From: an uncultured Saprospiraceae bacterium | GTDB lineage: Bacteria > Bacteroidota > Bacteroidia > Chitinophagales > Saprospiraceae | DNA: 64,000 bases | Direction: 5' to 3' | Assembly: GCA_938016265.1 (NCBI GenBank) | Contig: CALLWB010000001.1 | Location: forward strand, 62,001-126,000 | Part shown: positions 55,679 to 64,000 of the stretch, one piece after another | How the letters are laid out: every line of letters starts with the position of its first letter | Position numbering within the stretch: the first letter of the stretch is position 1 | Notes under the pieces: generated by a model | Database searches by the model: none | The model's input: the letters and a program-made list of their open reading frames with translations, nothing else | Told to the model about the DNA's origin: nothing | Position numbers and translations under genes: made by a program

Positions 55679-56255
55679 GGAGTGATAATCAGTTGTTTTT
55701 GCTGCCATTCATCACGAAGAATTCCCATACCAATGGAATCATAAAGTTTGCCATCGACAATACGGGCATTTCTGAATCTTGCTTCGATGATAAACCTCAG
55801 TTTGTTGCCTAATCTGATCATTCCTTTATTGCCAGACCAGGTTCGTAGGTCGAGTCTTGTCAGTTGTTTGTTTTGATCAAAAAGGTACTGACACCAGACT
55901 TGAAGTGCTTGAAATCCATAACCTTTATTCCAAATTTCTGGATTGTAGAGGGCGAGTCCAATAGACAACCAGTTCGTCTCCGCGCTTTGCCAGTACCAGG
56001 AAACAGTGCCTAGCAATTGGTCATTGGAGCCAGCAATGACGAGAATTTTTCTTGGTGTGACCAGTCGTTATTGTTTATTTTTTGTTGGAGTTTCTCCAAT
56101 TTGTTTTCTAATTCAGAAGGGGTCAATTTGGGGTAATAAGGACCGTCAAAATCCATCCACTTGTGATGCCCCGTATTGTAGTCTCTATACAGATTTAGAT
56201 CTTTCGTTTCCCAGTCTCTTAAATAAACAGATTGATTGGGTAGCGTAATAGTCAT
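55675..56255 (-). pseudogene. GNAT acetyltransferase with a one-base frameshift
   Basis: Two overlapping leftward frames give one GNAT protein. The first (start ATG 56255) supplies the N-terminus (YLRDWETKDLNLYRDYNTGH) up to NNNDWSHQEK. The second continues as ILVIAGSNDQLLGTVSWYWQ through NKGYGFQALQVWCQYLF (acetyl-CoA loop) and NKGMIRLGNKLRF. The switch falls at a run of five T on the plus strand (56046-56050); six would restore one frame of about 193 codons. Either a recent mutation or a homopolymer error. The end overlaps lpxD by 4 bases. Confidence 0.8.
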
Positions 56256-56412
56256 ATCCAGGTAGTTTTAAGTGAATCGGTTTTCTGGTTATATTTCCTA
56301 ACAAGATCTTTAGTAATAAGTTCCTTGAATGGAAACATGGTAATTGTTATTGTGAAAATTTGTTAATTTTATCACGAAGTTAATCAACAGTTAAGGTTAT
56401 TTATTACAAATA

Positions 56413-57831
56413 ATGGCAGAAAATAATCAGCGGATGGATCAGGCAGAGGAGCCTGAAAAAAAGGAGTCTTTACTTGACCGCTTGGTTATTGCTTTTGATC
56501 GGCTGTTGTCTGAACGATTGGTTTCTGCTTCTTCAGTGGTGGTTTTTCGGATGTGCTTTGGGTTGATAATGGCTTGGGAATGCAAGCGATTTTTGACGAA
56601 AGACTGGATAGAACGGTATTATCAGCAGCCCGAATTCTTTTTTACTTATTATGGTTTCGACTGGGTACGGCCCTTGCCTGGCGATTGGATGTTTGTGCAT
56701 TTTTGGGTGTTGGGTGGTTTGGCAATTTTGATTTTTTTAGGACTGTTTTATCGGGTGGCGGCCTGGTTATTCTTCTTTGGATTTACGTATGTCTTTTTGT
56801 TGGACAAGACGAACTATCTCAACCATTTTTATCTGATTTCGCTGGTTAGTTTTTTGATGGCGATTCTGCCATTAAATCGTTACTTTTCTTTGGATGCGTT
56901 GATTTGGCCTAGGTTGAAATCAGAGGTGGTTCCATTGTGGACGGTCAATATATTGCGGTTTATTATTGGAGTGCCTTACTTTTTTGGCGGTATTGCCAAG
57001 ATCAACCCTGATTGGCTGAGAGGGGAACCCATGCGATCCTGGATGCAAGACGCTAGTTTTCCTGGCTTCTTTGCTGGTATTGGAACGTCAGAATTTATGG
57101 CTTATTTTATGAGCTACGGTGGGCTGTTGTTTGATTTACTGATTGTCCCTTTTCTGATTTGGCGAAAAACTCGAATCTTTGCATATATGATAGCTGTTTG
57201 TTTTCATTTGACGAATGTTTATCTTTTCCATATTGGAATATTCCCCTGGATGATGATTGCCGTGACGACTATTTTCTTTGCTCCAGAATGGGCCAATTCC
57301 TTATTCACAAAAGTGAAAAAAATAATACCGAAAAAGTCAGTACTCGCAACTGCTAGCTCCCCAAAACCATTCCTGAAAAGTAAACGATTACACGGTTTTT
57401 TAGTCCTCTTTATCATTTTGAATATCCTTATTCCCCTCAGACATTGGGCCATCCCCGGCACCGTACATTGGAATGAACAAGGACATCGATTTTCATGGCA
57501 CATGAAACTACGCTCCAAAGCCATCAAACTAGAATTCTTAGCCGTTGATAGGGATACCGGAAAGAAATGGACCATCGATCAAACCGCCTACCTCACCAAA
57601 CGGCAACGAAAAAAAATGAAACCGAAGCCAGACATGATCATCCAATTTGTCCATTACATGGACAAGGTCTACAAGAAGGAAGGAAAGGACAATGTCGCGA
57701 TCTATGCAAATGTGTATGGCAGATTAAACGACAGAAAAAACCAGCGGTTAGTCAATCAAAACATTGATTTGACAAAGCGGGAGTTGCATGAGATACATCG
57801 CACTTGGGTGGTACCGTTGTATAGTCGGTAG
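56413..57831 (+). CDS. HTTM-domain membrane protein (vitamin K-dependent carboxylase-like)
   Basis: A 472-residue protein. About eight transmembrane helices (about residues 35-300) form the HTTM domain: VVVFRMCFGLIMAWECKRFL, LLDKTNYLNHFYLISLVSFL (with the Lys and His of the family) and VPYFFGGIAKINPDWLRGEP. A soluble C-terminal domain follows to the end. The fold is shared with gamma-glutamyl carboxylase. Bacterial members are uncharacterised; glutamate carboxylation is only an inference. Alone in the window. Confidence 0.85.
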   Translation: MAENNQRMDQAEEPEKKESLLDRLVIAFDRLLSERLVSASSVVVFRMCFGLIMAWECKRFLTKDWIERYYQQPEFFFTYYGFDWVRPLPGDWMFVHFWVLGGLAILIFLGLFYRVAAWLFFFGFTYVFLLDKTNYLNHFYLISLVSFLMAILPLNRYFSLDALIWPRLKSEVVPLWTVNILRFIIGVPYFFGGIAKINPDWLRGEPMRSWMQDASFPGFFAGIGTSEFMAYFMSYGGLLFDLLIVPFLIWRKTRIFAYMIAVCFHLTNVYLFHIGIFPWMMIAVTTIFFAPEWANSLFTKVKKIIPKKSVLATASSPKPFLKSKRLHGFLVLFIILNILIPLRHWAIPGTVHWNEQGHRFSWHMKLRSKAIKLEFLAVDRDTGKKWTIDQTAYLTKRQRKKMKPKPDMIIQFVHYMDKVYKKEGKDNVAIYANVYGRLNDRKNQRLVNQNIDLTKRELHEIHRTWVVPLYSR

Positions 57832-57974
57832 GTTTATTAAACGCAGACGCGGAGCCCCAGAGGAAAAGGATCGCACGGGGACGTGTTTGAGATCGCTGAG
57901 AATCAGTTAAGCTGATAGTGTCACGAAAGAATACTTGCTACCGGAAGCCGGTCCAGCTCACCAATTACTTGCGA
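57832..57974. other. GC-richer intergenic segment between convergent genes
   Basis: 143 bases, with ACGCAGACGCGGAGCCCCAG at its start and ACCGGAAGCCGGT, a 5-bp palindrome, near its end. It is richer in G and C than neighbouring gaps and resembles degenerate intergenic repeat debris; a loosely similar stretch lies at about 10352-10400. No T-run terminator is seen. Confidence 0.35.
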
Positions 57975-59324
57975 CTAATAAACAACCAGCGGTTCTTCTT
58001 TCAAGGTTGCCTGCTGGTCTTTTGACAGGCCATCAAGAATTGGATTTTCAAAACTGGAACGTTTGGAGTCAATCCGATGGGCAAATTTTTCAAGAAGCCC
58101 CCATCTTTTGTTGATTTGTTTTAACTTTTTTAGAATCTTGTAGGGATCGTACAAATGCGTGGTAGGCAATTTATCGCCCATTTTTTGTAAGACATAGCCA
58201 AGGGGAACCTTCAGGTTTTGCTGAAGGTTAATGAACTGAGCCATCAAGTGAGAAGATGGGGCAACCAATGACCCAACACCTCCGCGCGGCTGTGCCCAAC
58301 CAATCAAATACAGTCCTTTGTAGTCAGGGAGCATCGACCCGCCGTAAGCCTTGAGTATTGGACCCTCCACCCGAATCAGTTCTTTAGGAAGAAAAGGAAA
58401 ATCCAGATGGTATCCGGTTGCTGCAACAATGGTATCAAAGTCTGCTTGTGTACCATCTGTAAAATGGACCGTCTCTTTGTCCAATCTGGAGATTGCGGGC
58501 TTCGGAGTTATCCGACCGTGCTTGATGTAGTGCAGGACTTCCGTACTAACCGTGGGATGGCGCTCAAATATTTTGTGATCCGGTTTCGGGAGTCCATATT
58601 TCGTAACATCTCCAACAACCAATCGCAAAGTGATCTTGAGCATAAACCGTTGTACAGAAAGTGGCCATTTACTCATGCCCAAATCTGTTAGCGGGACTCC
58701 TAGTACGGTCTTCGGAAAAAACCAGGCGCCACTGCGCATGCTAAGGTGGGCACTTTTCCCAACGCGAGCGGCCTCCGAAACAACATCACAAGCAGAATTG
58801 CCCGCACCAATGACTAGGATCCGTTTGCCGGCCAACTGTTCCGGTTTTTTGTAATCTTTAGAATGGATAAATGTCCCGGAGAAGGAACCTTCGTATTCTG
58901 GAAATCGCTTGCTCCAATGGTGTCCATTACACACAAGCACCCCTTTATAAACTCGTGTTTCGCCATTTTCAAAACTGACCTCCCATAAGCTATTTTCTAC
59001 AGGGCGAACAAAAACTACTTTTCGGTTGAACTCTATGGCTGGGTATAAATCAAAATTATTCGCGTAAGCAATAAAATAATCTAACATGTTTTGCTTGCTA
59101 GGGAAATCCGGATAATTTTGCGGCATCGGCCAGTCTGAGTATTCGGTTACTTTTTTGGAGGAGATGATGTGCGCCGTCTCATACGTACCGTGATACCAAT
59201 TGCCTCCTACCTGATCATCCGCGTCTACCTGATCATACTCGATTGCTGCTTGTTTTAGTGCTTTTGCATGCGCTAATCCCACTGGCCCAGCCCCTATTAT
59301 TAGATGTTTGTTTTTATATCCCAT
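57975..59324 (-). CDS. Flavin-containing monooxygenase
   Basis: A 449-residue FAD/NADPH monooxygenase. GAGPVG (residues 11-16) is the FAD site and the FMO/BVMO fingerprint is FSGTFIHSKDY. RILVIGAGNSACDVVSEAAR is the NADPH fold, and ATGYHLDFPFLPKEL is the C-terminal family motif. It oxygenates an unknown soft nucleophile or ketone; fingerprint favours FMO type over Baeyer-Villiger. It stands alone, divergent from cysS. Confidence 0.9.
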   Translation of the reverse strand: MGYKNKHLIIGAGPVGLAHAKALKQAAIEYDQVDADDQVGGNWYHGTYETAHIISSKKVTEYSDWPMPQNYPDFPSKQNMLDYFIAYANNFDLYPAIEFNRKVVFVRPVENSLWEVSFENGETRVYKGVLVCNGHHWSKRFPEYEGSFSGTFIHSKDYKKPEQLAGKRILVIGAGNSACDVVSEAARVGKSAHLSMRSGAWFFPKTVLGVPLTDLGMSKWPLSVQRFMLKITLRLVVGDVTKYGLPKPDHKIFERHPTVSTEVLHYIKHGRITPKPAISRLDKETVHFTDGTQADFDTIVAATGYHLDFPFLPKELIRVEGPILKAYGGSMLPDYKGLYLIGWAQPRGGVGSLVAPSSHLMAQFINLQQNLKVPLGYVLQKMGDKLPTTHLYDPYKILKKLKQINKRWGLLEKFAHRIDSKRSSFENPILDGLSKDQQATLKEEPLVVY

Positions 59325-59497
59325 TTACGTTACTCCTTATTTGTAATAAGCGCAAAACTACACAGAATAGACGGAAAAGCAATGGTTGTCAATTGATTTT
59401 GATTATAAATAAAAGGCTACATTTTACAAAGTTTATAAAGATTAACTAACGGAATAGTTCTACATTTTTTGTAATATCGCAGAACAATTTTATCCGT

Positions 59498-60940
59498 ATG
59501 AAAATTTATAGTTCTCTAAGTCGAAAAAAAGAAGAGTTTGTTCCAATTGAACCTCCAAAAGTAACAATGTATGCTTGTGGATTGACTCCTCAAAACCATC
59601 CGCATTTAGGGCATGCAGTTGCTGCTATTCGCTTTTCTATTTTAAGGAGGTATCTAAGATACAAGGGGTTTGAGGTATGTTTTGTGGAGAATGCGACGGA
59701 TATTGATGATAAGATCATTGTTCGTTCTGAGGAGCTACAAATCCCACCGAAGGAAGTTGCAGAAAAGTACCTGAAGGAATACCTGGATGCGCAACGACAA
59801 TTAGGATTGCCGCACCCGGATTTCTACCCTCGGGTCACGGAATATATTGACAAAATAATCGTTTATGTCGAGCAGCTCATTGAAAAAGGATTTGCCTATT
59901 CGACACCTGAAGGAGATGTCTATTTCGAGGTATTAAAAAAAGAAGACTACGGTAAATTATCTGGTAGAATAACTGATGATCTGATCTCTGGAACCAGAGT
60001 AAATGTAGAAACCAACAAAAAGAACATCCTGGACTTTGCACTCTGGAAAAACGACAATACCCCAAATGCTTCCTGGGATTCGCCCTGGGGGAAAGGACGG
60101 CCAGGATGGCATATTGAGTGTTCTGTGATGAGCAATGACCTACTAGGAGAAACGATAGATATTCATTGTGGTGGATTGGATCTTATATTTCCACATCACG
60201 AAAATGAGATAGCGCAGTGTGAGGCACATAATGGCGTACAGTTTGCCAAGTACTGGGTGCATTGTGGGTTATTGGTGATTGATGGTCGGAAAATGTCTAA
60301 ATCGTTGGGTAATTTTTTTACGATTACGGATTCATTGGAGAAGTACGGGAAGGAACTGATTACTTTTGTTATTCTTCGGCATCATTATCGGTCGCCCATT
60401 GATTTCAATGACAAATTGTTTAAGGATAATTTGAATGCGCTACGGCACTTTTACCAGTTTTTTGATCCTGAGTTGTTGGCATTGGAGAATTTGGATTTTA
60501 CTGGGAATGAGGATACGGAAAAACTGACTACCGCCTTCGAGTTGGCGATGGATGATGATTTTAATTCGCCAATTGCCCTGACAGTTTTTTCGGAGCACTT
60601 GAAAATTGCCCAGAAATATTCGGAGGAAGGGAAAACGGAGGAAGCAATTGCCATTCAAAAATGCATGATCAATCTAGGAAGGGTTTTGGGATTGTTTACA
60701 CCAGATTATAGCCTGGAAAGGTTGGAGCGGGAAGTCTTAAAATTTCAGCAGCTTTCGCTGAATGTTTCCGAATTGATCTCTCTAGAAGAGGTAGTGGGGC
60801 TTGTCAAACAACGGGATCAGGCAAAACTGGACAAAGACTATCAAAAATCAGACGCCCTGAGAAATGAACTTACCGCACACGGCATCAAGTTACTAGACAA
60901 CGCCACAACAGGAAGCGCCTGGCAGTTTTTGGTCAATTAG
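59498..60940 (+). CDS. cysS: Cysteine-tRNA ligase, divergent type
   Basis: A 480-residue class I synthetase. HIGH is HLGH (residues 36-39) and KMSKS is present (265-269). The zinc ligands fit Cys27, Cys208 (WHIECSVMS), His233 and Glu237 (FPHHENE). The first motif reads ACGLTPQNHPHLGH, where standard enzymes read CGPTVYD-type sequence, so it belongs to an unusual clade. Length and all catalytic features are those of a working enzyme. It may be the only CysRS or an added paralogue; the window cannot tell. Confidence 0.88.
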   Translation: MKIYSSLSRKKEEFVPIEPPKVTMYACGLTPQNHPHLGHAVAAIRFSILRRYLRYKGFEVCFVENATDIDDKIIVRSEELQIPPKEVAEKYLKEYLDAQRQLGLPHPDFYPRVTEYIDKIIVYVEQLIEKGFAYSTPEGDVYFEVLKKEDYGKLSGRITDDLISGTRVNVETNKKNILDFALWKNDNTPNASWDSPWGKGRPGWHIECSVMSNDLLGETIDIHCGGLDLIFPHHENEIAQCEAHNGVQFAKYWVHCGLLVIDGRKMSKSLGNFFTITDSLEKYGKELITFVILRHHYRSPIDFNDKLFKDNLNALRHFYQFFDPELLALENLDFTGNEDTEKLTTAFELAMDDDFNSPIALTVFSEHLKIAQKYSEEGKTEEAIAIQKCMINLGRVLGLFTPDYSLERLEREVLKFQQLSLNVSELISLEEVVGLVKQRDQAKLDKDYQKSDALRNELTAHGIKLLDNATTGSAWQFLVN

Positions 60941-61107
60941 GCCTTGTTGTCTATTTAGTTAATATTTTTCCATAAGGAACTATTCACATCAGTACAATGT
61001 TATATAATTTGCCGAATAGGATATTCTTTAACGAAACCACCGACCATGAAGTAACATTTTCATCAAACATATAGAAATCAAATTTTCCACTTTTCTAATG
61101 ATGAACA

Positions 61108-62739
61108 ATGTTTATTACACTTCAAGAGGTTACGTACCATCTTCCTGATGGACGACAGTTATTCAACAAACTATCACTTAGCTTAGGCACCGAAAAAACC
61201 GGACTCGTTGGCCAGAATGGAGTCGGGAAATCTACTTTGTTGGATGTAATTGCGAAAGAGAAAACACCCAAGCAAGGTCGACTGCAAGTAAGTGATCATC
61301 TATTCCGAATGCCTCAGGATTTTAGACCGTTTTGCAGCCAGACTGTAGCGCAAGTGCTAGGAGTCAAAGAAAAAATCGACGCCCGCCAACAAATCTTGGA
61401 AGGCACATCTGACTTTTCTTACTATGAGGTGCTAGAAAACGATTGGGAAATTCATTCCCGCATCGAACGGGTTTTAGTAAAAGCGAAACTAGAATACTTA
61501 GGACTGGATAGAGTGTTTGAGACACTTAGCGGTGGAGAACAGTCAAGGTTGCTGTTTGCCAGAATTATTTTGCAGGAGCCCGATTTTGTGTTGTTGGACG
61601 AACCGACCAATCATCTGGATCAGGCATCAAGAGCACTGTTTTATCAAATGGTGGCGACTTACAAAAAAGGAATGCTGATTATTAGCCACGACAAAGAACT
61701 CCTGCGTCGGATGGATCAAATTGTAGAACTTTCCCTTGGCGGAATCACTATTTATGGTGGTAATTTTGATTTTTACCAAACCCAAAAACAAATAGAACAA
61801 TCCGCAAAAATCCAGGCGCTACAATCTGCTGAGGCGACCATCAAAAAGAAAACAATCCTCGCCAGAAAAAAATTGGACAACCAGGACAAGCGAAACAGAA
61901 AGGGAGTAAGAGATGGAATAAAAACCAACATCGGAAAATCTGCAGCCAATTATTTTCAAAATAGGAGCGAGGGCAGCACTGCAAAAATCAAGCAAGTACA
62001 GGAAGACAGAATTGAGCAAAACCAACTACAGATTTCAAACATCAAACAGCAACTGCACGCTACCCAAAAGATAAGTATTGACTTGGAGTCTCCCAGCATT
62101 CCTAAAGCCAAAAGAGTGCTTATAGCAGAAAATATCAACTTCCAGTTTGAAAGCCAACCACTTCTTTGGCCTACAGGGATCAATCTGGAAATAAAAGGCG
62201 CCCAACGATGGAGCATCAAAGGCCCCAACGGCTCCGGCAAAACCACTTTTTTCCAACTACTCCTAGGAGATTTGAAACCTGCAAAAGGCAAAATCACGCT
62301 TGGAACTAAGAACATTGGACTCCTAGATCAACAACTTTCTTTTCTTGACAATTCACTCAGTATTCTGGATAATATCAAGCGATTTAATGTGCATCACTTA
62401 CTTGAGGGGGAATTGCGGATTCGGCTAGCTCGATTTTTATTTCCTGGAGATGCAGTCTTCAAGATGGTTGGTGTGCTGAGTGGTGGAGAACGGATGCGAG
62501 TGGCACTGGCCTGTCTGCTAGCTACCAATAATGCTCCAGACCTTTTGTTGCTCGACGAGCCCACCAACAATCTGGACTTAAATAGCGTCAATGAGTTGGT
62601 GGCAGCATTACAGCATTTTAATGGCGCGTTATTGGTGATTTCGCATGATAAAGATTTCCTCCACGACATTAACATATCAAGAAGTATTCATCTGGATAGA
62701 AATCCTGCCCATACAAAGAACAGTAAATCAGCAAAATAA
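61108..62739 (+). CDS. ABC-F family ATPase
   Basis: A 543-residue protein with two ABC ATPase domains and no membrane part. Domain 1: GQNGVGKST, LSGGEQSRLLFARI, LLDEPTNHLD. Domain 2: GPNGSGKTT, LSGGERMRVALACL, LLDEPTNNLD. They are joined by a charged linker (about residues 225-335). ABC-F proteins bind the ribosome E site; some give antibiotic resistance, others aid translation. Start chosen at ATG 61108 because the nearby earlier ATGs are out of frame. Subtype not assigned. Confidence 0.92.
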   Translation: MFITLQEVTYHLPDGRQLFNKLSLSLGTEKTGLVGQNGVGKSTLLDVIAKEKTPKQGRLQVSDHLFRMPQDFRPFCSQTVAQVLGVKEKIDARQQILEGTSDFSYYEVLENDWEIHSRIERVLVKAKLEYLGLDRVFETLSGGEQSRLLFARIILQEPDFVLLDEPTNHLDQASRALFYQMVATYKKGMLIISHDKELLRRMDQIVELSLGGITIYGGNFDFYQTQKQIEQSAKIQALQSAEATIKKKTILARKKLDNQDKRNRKGVRDGIKTNIGKSAANYFQNRSEGSTAKIKQVQEDRIEQNQLQISNIKQQLHATQKISIDLESPSIPKAKRVLIAENINFQFESQPLLWPTGINLEIKGAQRWSIKGPNGSGKTTFFQLLLGDLKPAKGKITLGTKNIGLLDQQLSFLDNSLSILDNIKRFNVHHLLEGELRIRLARFLFPGDAVFKMVGVLSGGERMRVALACLLATNNAPDLLLLDEPTNNLDLNSVNELVAALQHFNGALLVISHDKDFLHDINISRSIHLDRNPAHTKNSKSAK

Positions 62740-62801
62740 GTAGCATCAACTTATCCCTTCAAAAGCAACCACGCTAATCATCTTTTCACTAATTTTGACG
62801 C

Positions 62802-64000
62802 ATGATTTTTCGAATTGGGATACTTGGTGTCATTCTCTGTTGTTTCACACAGATACTAGCAGGTCAAAACTTGTTGGAAGTCGTCCGTTTTGAAGGCAAC
62901 AAAAAGACAAAGACAGCATTTTTAAACCGATTTATCCAATCTCAACAGGGAGAAATAAGCGATTCGTTAATCATCGATACAGATATTCAAGCACTCAAAA
63001 ACCTCAGTTTATTTTATAATGTACGCGCCGTCCGTTCTGCGTCTGCAACTGGAGATACGCTTACTTTTGTGGTGAATGAGGTTTTTACCCTATTGCCAAA
63101 CATCAACTTTGGAGGGATTCGAGAAAATTTTTGGTTTCAATTAGGAGCCGCAGAAAACAATTTATTAGGAAGAGGAATTTCATTGAATGCGAGCTATCGG
63201 TATTATGACCGGCACTCCTTTTTTTCATTTCTTCAAGTCCCTTTTATCAAGGGATCGAAGTGGGGAGCCTCTTTAGGATTTCAGCACTTGGCCACGGAAG
63301 AACCAATCGATTTTCCTGATATTGGTGTAAATACTACCTACAATTACGACAACACCAACCTCGAACTACTAGGACGTTATACCTTTTCTATGGGCAATTT
63401 TGTTGAGCTCGGCGGGGCTTACCTCAATGAGCATTACAAAGCCAAATTTCCCGATCAGTTAACTCCAGACAAACCCACTGACTTTAGTATCGGAAAGTGG
63501 CTGGGGAAATCGGCACACACACTGGATCGAATTAACTATCATTATTATTTGTTGGATGGTGTTTTTAATAGAATTTCTTTTGAAACCGTTTACACTCCAG
63601 CCTACAAAGACTTATTCTGGAAATTTCAGAACAGCACCAATTATTATAAAAGAGTAGGCAAAAAAGGGAATTTTGCGTCTCGGCTTCGTCTGGGGATTGC
63701 CAATAATAGGTTTACTGAATTTCCGCCCTTTGTATTAGACAGTTACCTCAATATTCGAGGTTCTGGCAATCGGGTGAACCGTGGTTCTGGGGAGATGGTG
63801 CTCAATTTGGAATATCGCCAAACGGCCTATGAGAAAAAATTTGGAGCCATTCAAGTGGTCGGTTTTGTGGATATTGGAGGTTGGCGTTTGTCTGGCAGGG
63901 GGTTTTCTACATTTTGGGACACACGAGTGGCTTATTCTGGTGCAGGAGTGCGATTGTACATTCGGAAGTTTTACAATTTTATCCTTCGGTTTGATTATGC
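62802..64000 (+). CDS. Omp85/BamA-like outer-membrane barrel protein, incomplete at the window edge
   Basis: From ATG 62802 an open frame runs to the edge, 399 codons without a stop. It has a signal peptide, one POTRA-like domain (VVRFEGNKKTKTAFLNRFIQ) and then a surface-antigen barrel (GISLNASYRYYDRHSFFSF; NIRGSGNRVNRGSGEMVLNL, a variant of the VRGF region). It ends YNFILRFDY, close to the usual C-terminus, so only a few dozen residues are missing. A single POTRA makes it shorter than BamA; it resembles TamA- or ShlB-like relatives. Role: insertion or transport across the outer membrane. Confidence 0.85.
   Translation, partial: MIFRIGILGVILCCFTQILAGQNLLEVVRFEGNKKTKTAFLNRFIQSQQGEISDSLIIDTDIQALKNLSLFYNVRAVRSASATGDTLTFVVNEVFTLLPNINFGGIRENFWFQLGAAENNLLGRGISLNASYRYYDRHSFFSFLQVPFIKGSKWGASLGFQHLATEEPIDFPDIGVNTTYNYDNTNLELLGRYTFSMGNFVELGGAYLNEHYKAKFPDQLTPDKPTDFSIGKWLGKSAHTLDRINYHYYLLDGVFNRISFETVYTPAYKDLFWKFQNSTNYYKRVGKKGNFASRLRLGIANNRFTEFPPFVLDSYLNIRGSGNRVNRGSGEMVLNLEYRQTAYEKKFGAIQVVGFVDIGGWRLSGRGFSTFWDTRVAYSGAGVRLYIRKFYNFILRFDY

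Noticed and set aside
1-64000. tRNA, rRNA, CRISPR arrays, insertion sequences, prophage
   Set aside because: Scanned for cloverleaf-like segments, regularly spaced repeats, transposase or integrase motifs and phage genes; none could be supported.

Overview
The window is a stretch of ordinary chromosome from a member of the Bacteroidota. The lineage call rests on several things read directly. Promoters are of the TTTG-N20-TAnnTTTG type, for example at 13436-13467 and 47004-47035. Start sites lack Shine-Dalgarno sequences. Two secreted proteins carry type IX secretion (T9SS) C-terminal sorting domains. Phylum-typical families are present (DUF4175, DUF6702, an RRM-type RNA-binding protein, the NDK variant of YbeY), and aspartokinase is fused to homoserine dehydrogenase. 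Mevalonate-pathway genes and a large secreted beta-helix protein with a dockerin-like C-terminus suggest a saprospirian-type lineage; that finer placement is inference. DNA is AT-rich. I saw no rRNA, tRNA, CRISPR array, prophage or insertion sequence.

Layout. 0-10 kb: a truncated MacB/FtsX-type permease, a sulfatase-fold enzyme, a pheS-trmO-dinB operon, an RluA-type pseudouridine synthase, a lipoprotein followed by two glycosyltransferases, and smpB with a VanX-like dipeptidase. 10-20 kb: a DUF3575 barrel, a FadI-like thiolase, a T9SS di-haem peroxidase, a PagL-like lipid A deacylase, a broken TPR-like lipoprotein gene, mevalonate diphosphate decarboxylase, an M19 dipeptidase, an FAD oxidoreductase and an SRAP protein. 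20-30 kb: a 0.7-kb AT-rich gap full of TTACTAA/TTAGTAA motifs plus a strong hairpin, then ctaA, two perfect DnaA boxes, a DUF6702/HupE-UreJ/M1-peptidase module and the thrA-thrB-thrC operon. 30-36 kb: a possible 32-residue peptide, an SGNH-fold membrane-anchored protein and two tandem paralogous multi-pass GT-C-like proteins. 36-41 kb: DUF4175, a RsbW-like ATPase, ybeY and scpB. 41-49 kb: rluB, HMG-CoA reductase, a GHMP kinase, a T9SS protein, an RsmI-like methyltransferase, TauE/SafE with ApbE, and an RRM protein. 49-64 kb: the 1265-residue beta-helix protein, AhpD-like and thioredoxin genes, lpxD, a frameshifted GNAT gene, an HTTM protein, a flavin monooxygenase, a divergent CysRS, an ABC-F ATPase and a truncated Omp85-type protein.

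How genes work together. The mevalonate route to isoprenoids is split between 14.9 kb (decarboxylase) and 42.5-44.8 kb (HMG-CoA reductase and a GHMP kinase). thrA/B/C covers aspartate to threonine, apart from aspartate-semialdehyde dehydrogenase. Envelope functions recur: PagL, LpxD, Omp85, a MacB-like permease, glycosyltransferases and lipoproteins. The strongest candidate for an undescribed system is the SGNH protein plus twin GT-C-like membrane proteins at 30.3-36.1 kb. Other items worth a second look are the motif-dense gap and DnaA boxes around ctaA, the sulfatase-fold enzyme with Thr in place of the formylglycine Cys, the dockerin-like repeats on the beta-helix protein, and the CysRS with an unusual active-site signature.
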